64,000 bases of DNA from Streptomyces profundus (GTDB taxonomy: Bacteria; Actinomycetota; Actinomycetes; Streptomycetales; Streptomycetaceae), in contig NZ_CP082362.1 in NCBI RefSeq assembly GCF_020740535.1, positions 4,152,501 to 4,216,500 on the forward strand. Reading direction: 5' to 3'. The notes under the pieces were generated by a model. It saw only the letters and a list, made by a program, of their open reading frames with translations. It was not told the origin of the DNA and did no database searches. Made by a program: the position numbers and the translations under genes. Positions 63,950-64,000 of the stretch are shown one piece after another; positions within the stretch are counted from its first letter, which is position 1, and the number at the start of each line of letters is the position of its first letter.

Positions 63950-64000
63950 ATGCCAGACATGCGCAAGGACACCATTCCCCGGGGCCTGTGGATCCGGGTC
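63950..64000 (+). CDS. start of an unidentified gene, cut by the window end
   Basis: An ATG at 63950 follows AAGGAG at 8-13 nt distance and opens MPDMRKDTIPRGLWIRV before the window ends. Only 17 residues are visible, too few to name a family. It follows the XRE-cupin gene closely. Confidence 0.55.
   Translation, partial: MPDMRKDTIPRGLWIRV

Overview
The window is high-GC actinobacterial chromosome with GTG/ATG starts, GC-rich third codon positions, many 4-bp stop/start overlaps (ATGA, GTGA) and several leaderless-looking starts. A rodlin-type aerial-hypha protein, a galTEK operon, a tricorn protease homologue, a protein O-mannosyltransferase, two PRPP synthetases and the order glmU-prs-rplY-pth close to ppc all point to Streptomyces or a close relative. 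From memory the order ppc / desaturase / TetR / methyltransferase / MarR / galK-galE-galT / ispE / rsmA resembles the S. coelicolor SCO31xx core region. This could not be checked here. I saw no tRNA, rRNA, CRISPR array, prophage or insertion sequence.

Layout. 1-1725: 5'-truncated D-Ala-D-Ala carboxypeptidase and a small zinc-ribbon gene with a +1 frame break. 1781-6577: divergent sugar-oxidation cluster (IlvD/Edd-type sugar-acid dehydratase and zinc alcohol dehydrogenase facing a VOC protein and an aldo/keto reductase). 6867-11987: GH1 beta-glucosidase, two GNAT acetyltransferases, a TetR-controlled membrane protein and a MerR regulator. 12103-15348: flavin monooxygenase-hydrolase-SDR operon. 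15424-22877: CsbD-like protein, tricorn protease, MMPL transporter and a secreted protein of unknown role. 22899-27411: PRPP synthetase paralogue, penicillin-binding protein and protein mannosyltransferase. 27462-33276: rsmI, a zinc-ribbon protein, TatD, rsmA, ispE and ABC-F. 33461-36192: membrane-anchored beta-propeller protein and an atypical response regulator. 36354-39498: galTEK. 39724-42428: LuxR-type response regulator, MarR, trans-aconitate methyltransferase-like protein and rodlin. 42548-47369: TetR, fatty-acid desaturase and ppc. 47434-52215: membrane protein, pth, rplY, prs and glmU. 52292-57707: coiled-coil protein and three toxin-domain/SUKH fusion genes. 57744-64000: mazG, SurA-like lipoprotein, ABC transporter pair, XRE-cupin regulator and the start of one further gene.

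The most unusual region is 52292-57707. Three adjacent genes each join an apparently intact polymorphic-toxin-type domain to a SUKH-superfamily immunity domain: a WHH nuclease with SUKH-1, an XOO_2897-like deaminase with SUKH-4, and a YwqJ-like deaminase with SUKH-3. Two are translationally coupled, lie just upstream of a DivIVA/FilP-like coiled-coil gene and are divergent from the third. No secretion or delivery domain is visible, so these look like self-inhibited intracellular effectors rather than secreted toxins; that role is inference.

Several short control regions are also clear: a perfect 12-bp inverted repeat between the MerR gene and the monooxygenase operon, nested palindromes between the MarR gene and the methyltransferase, paired palindromes 20 bp apart before the XRE-cupin gene, a palindrome inside a leaderless TetR promoter, a possible BldN-type promoter before the rodlin gene, and an 18-bp inverted repeat in the leader of the second response regulator.
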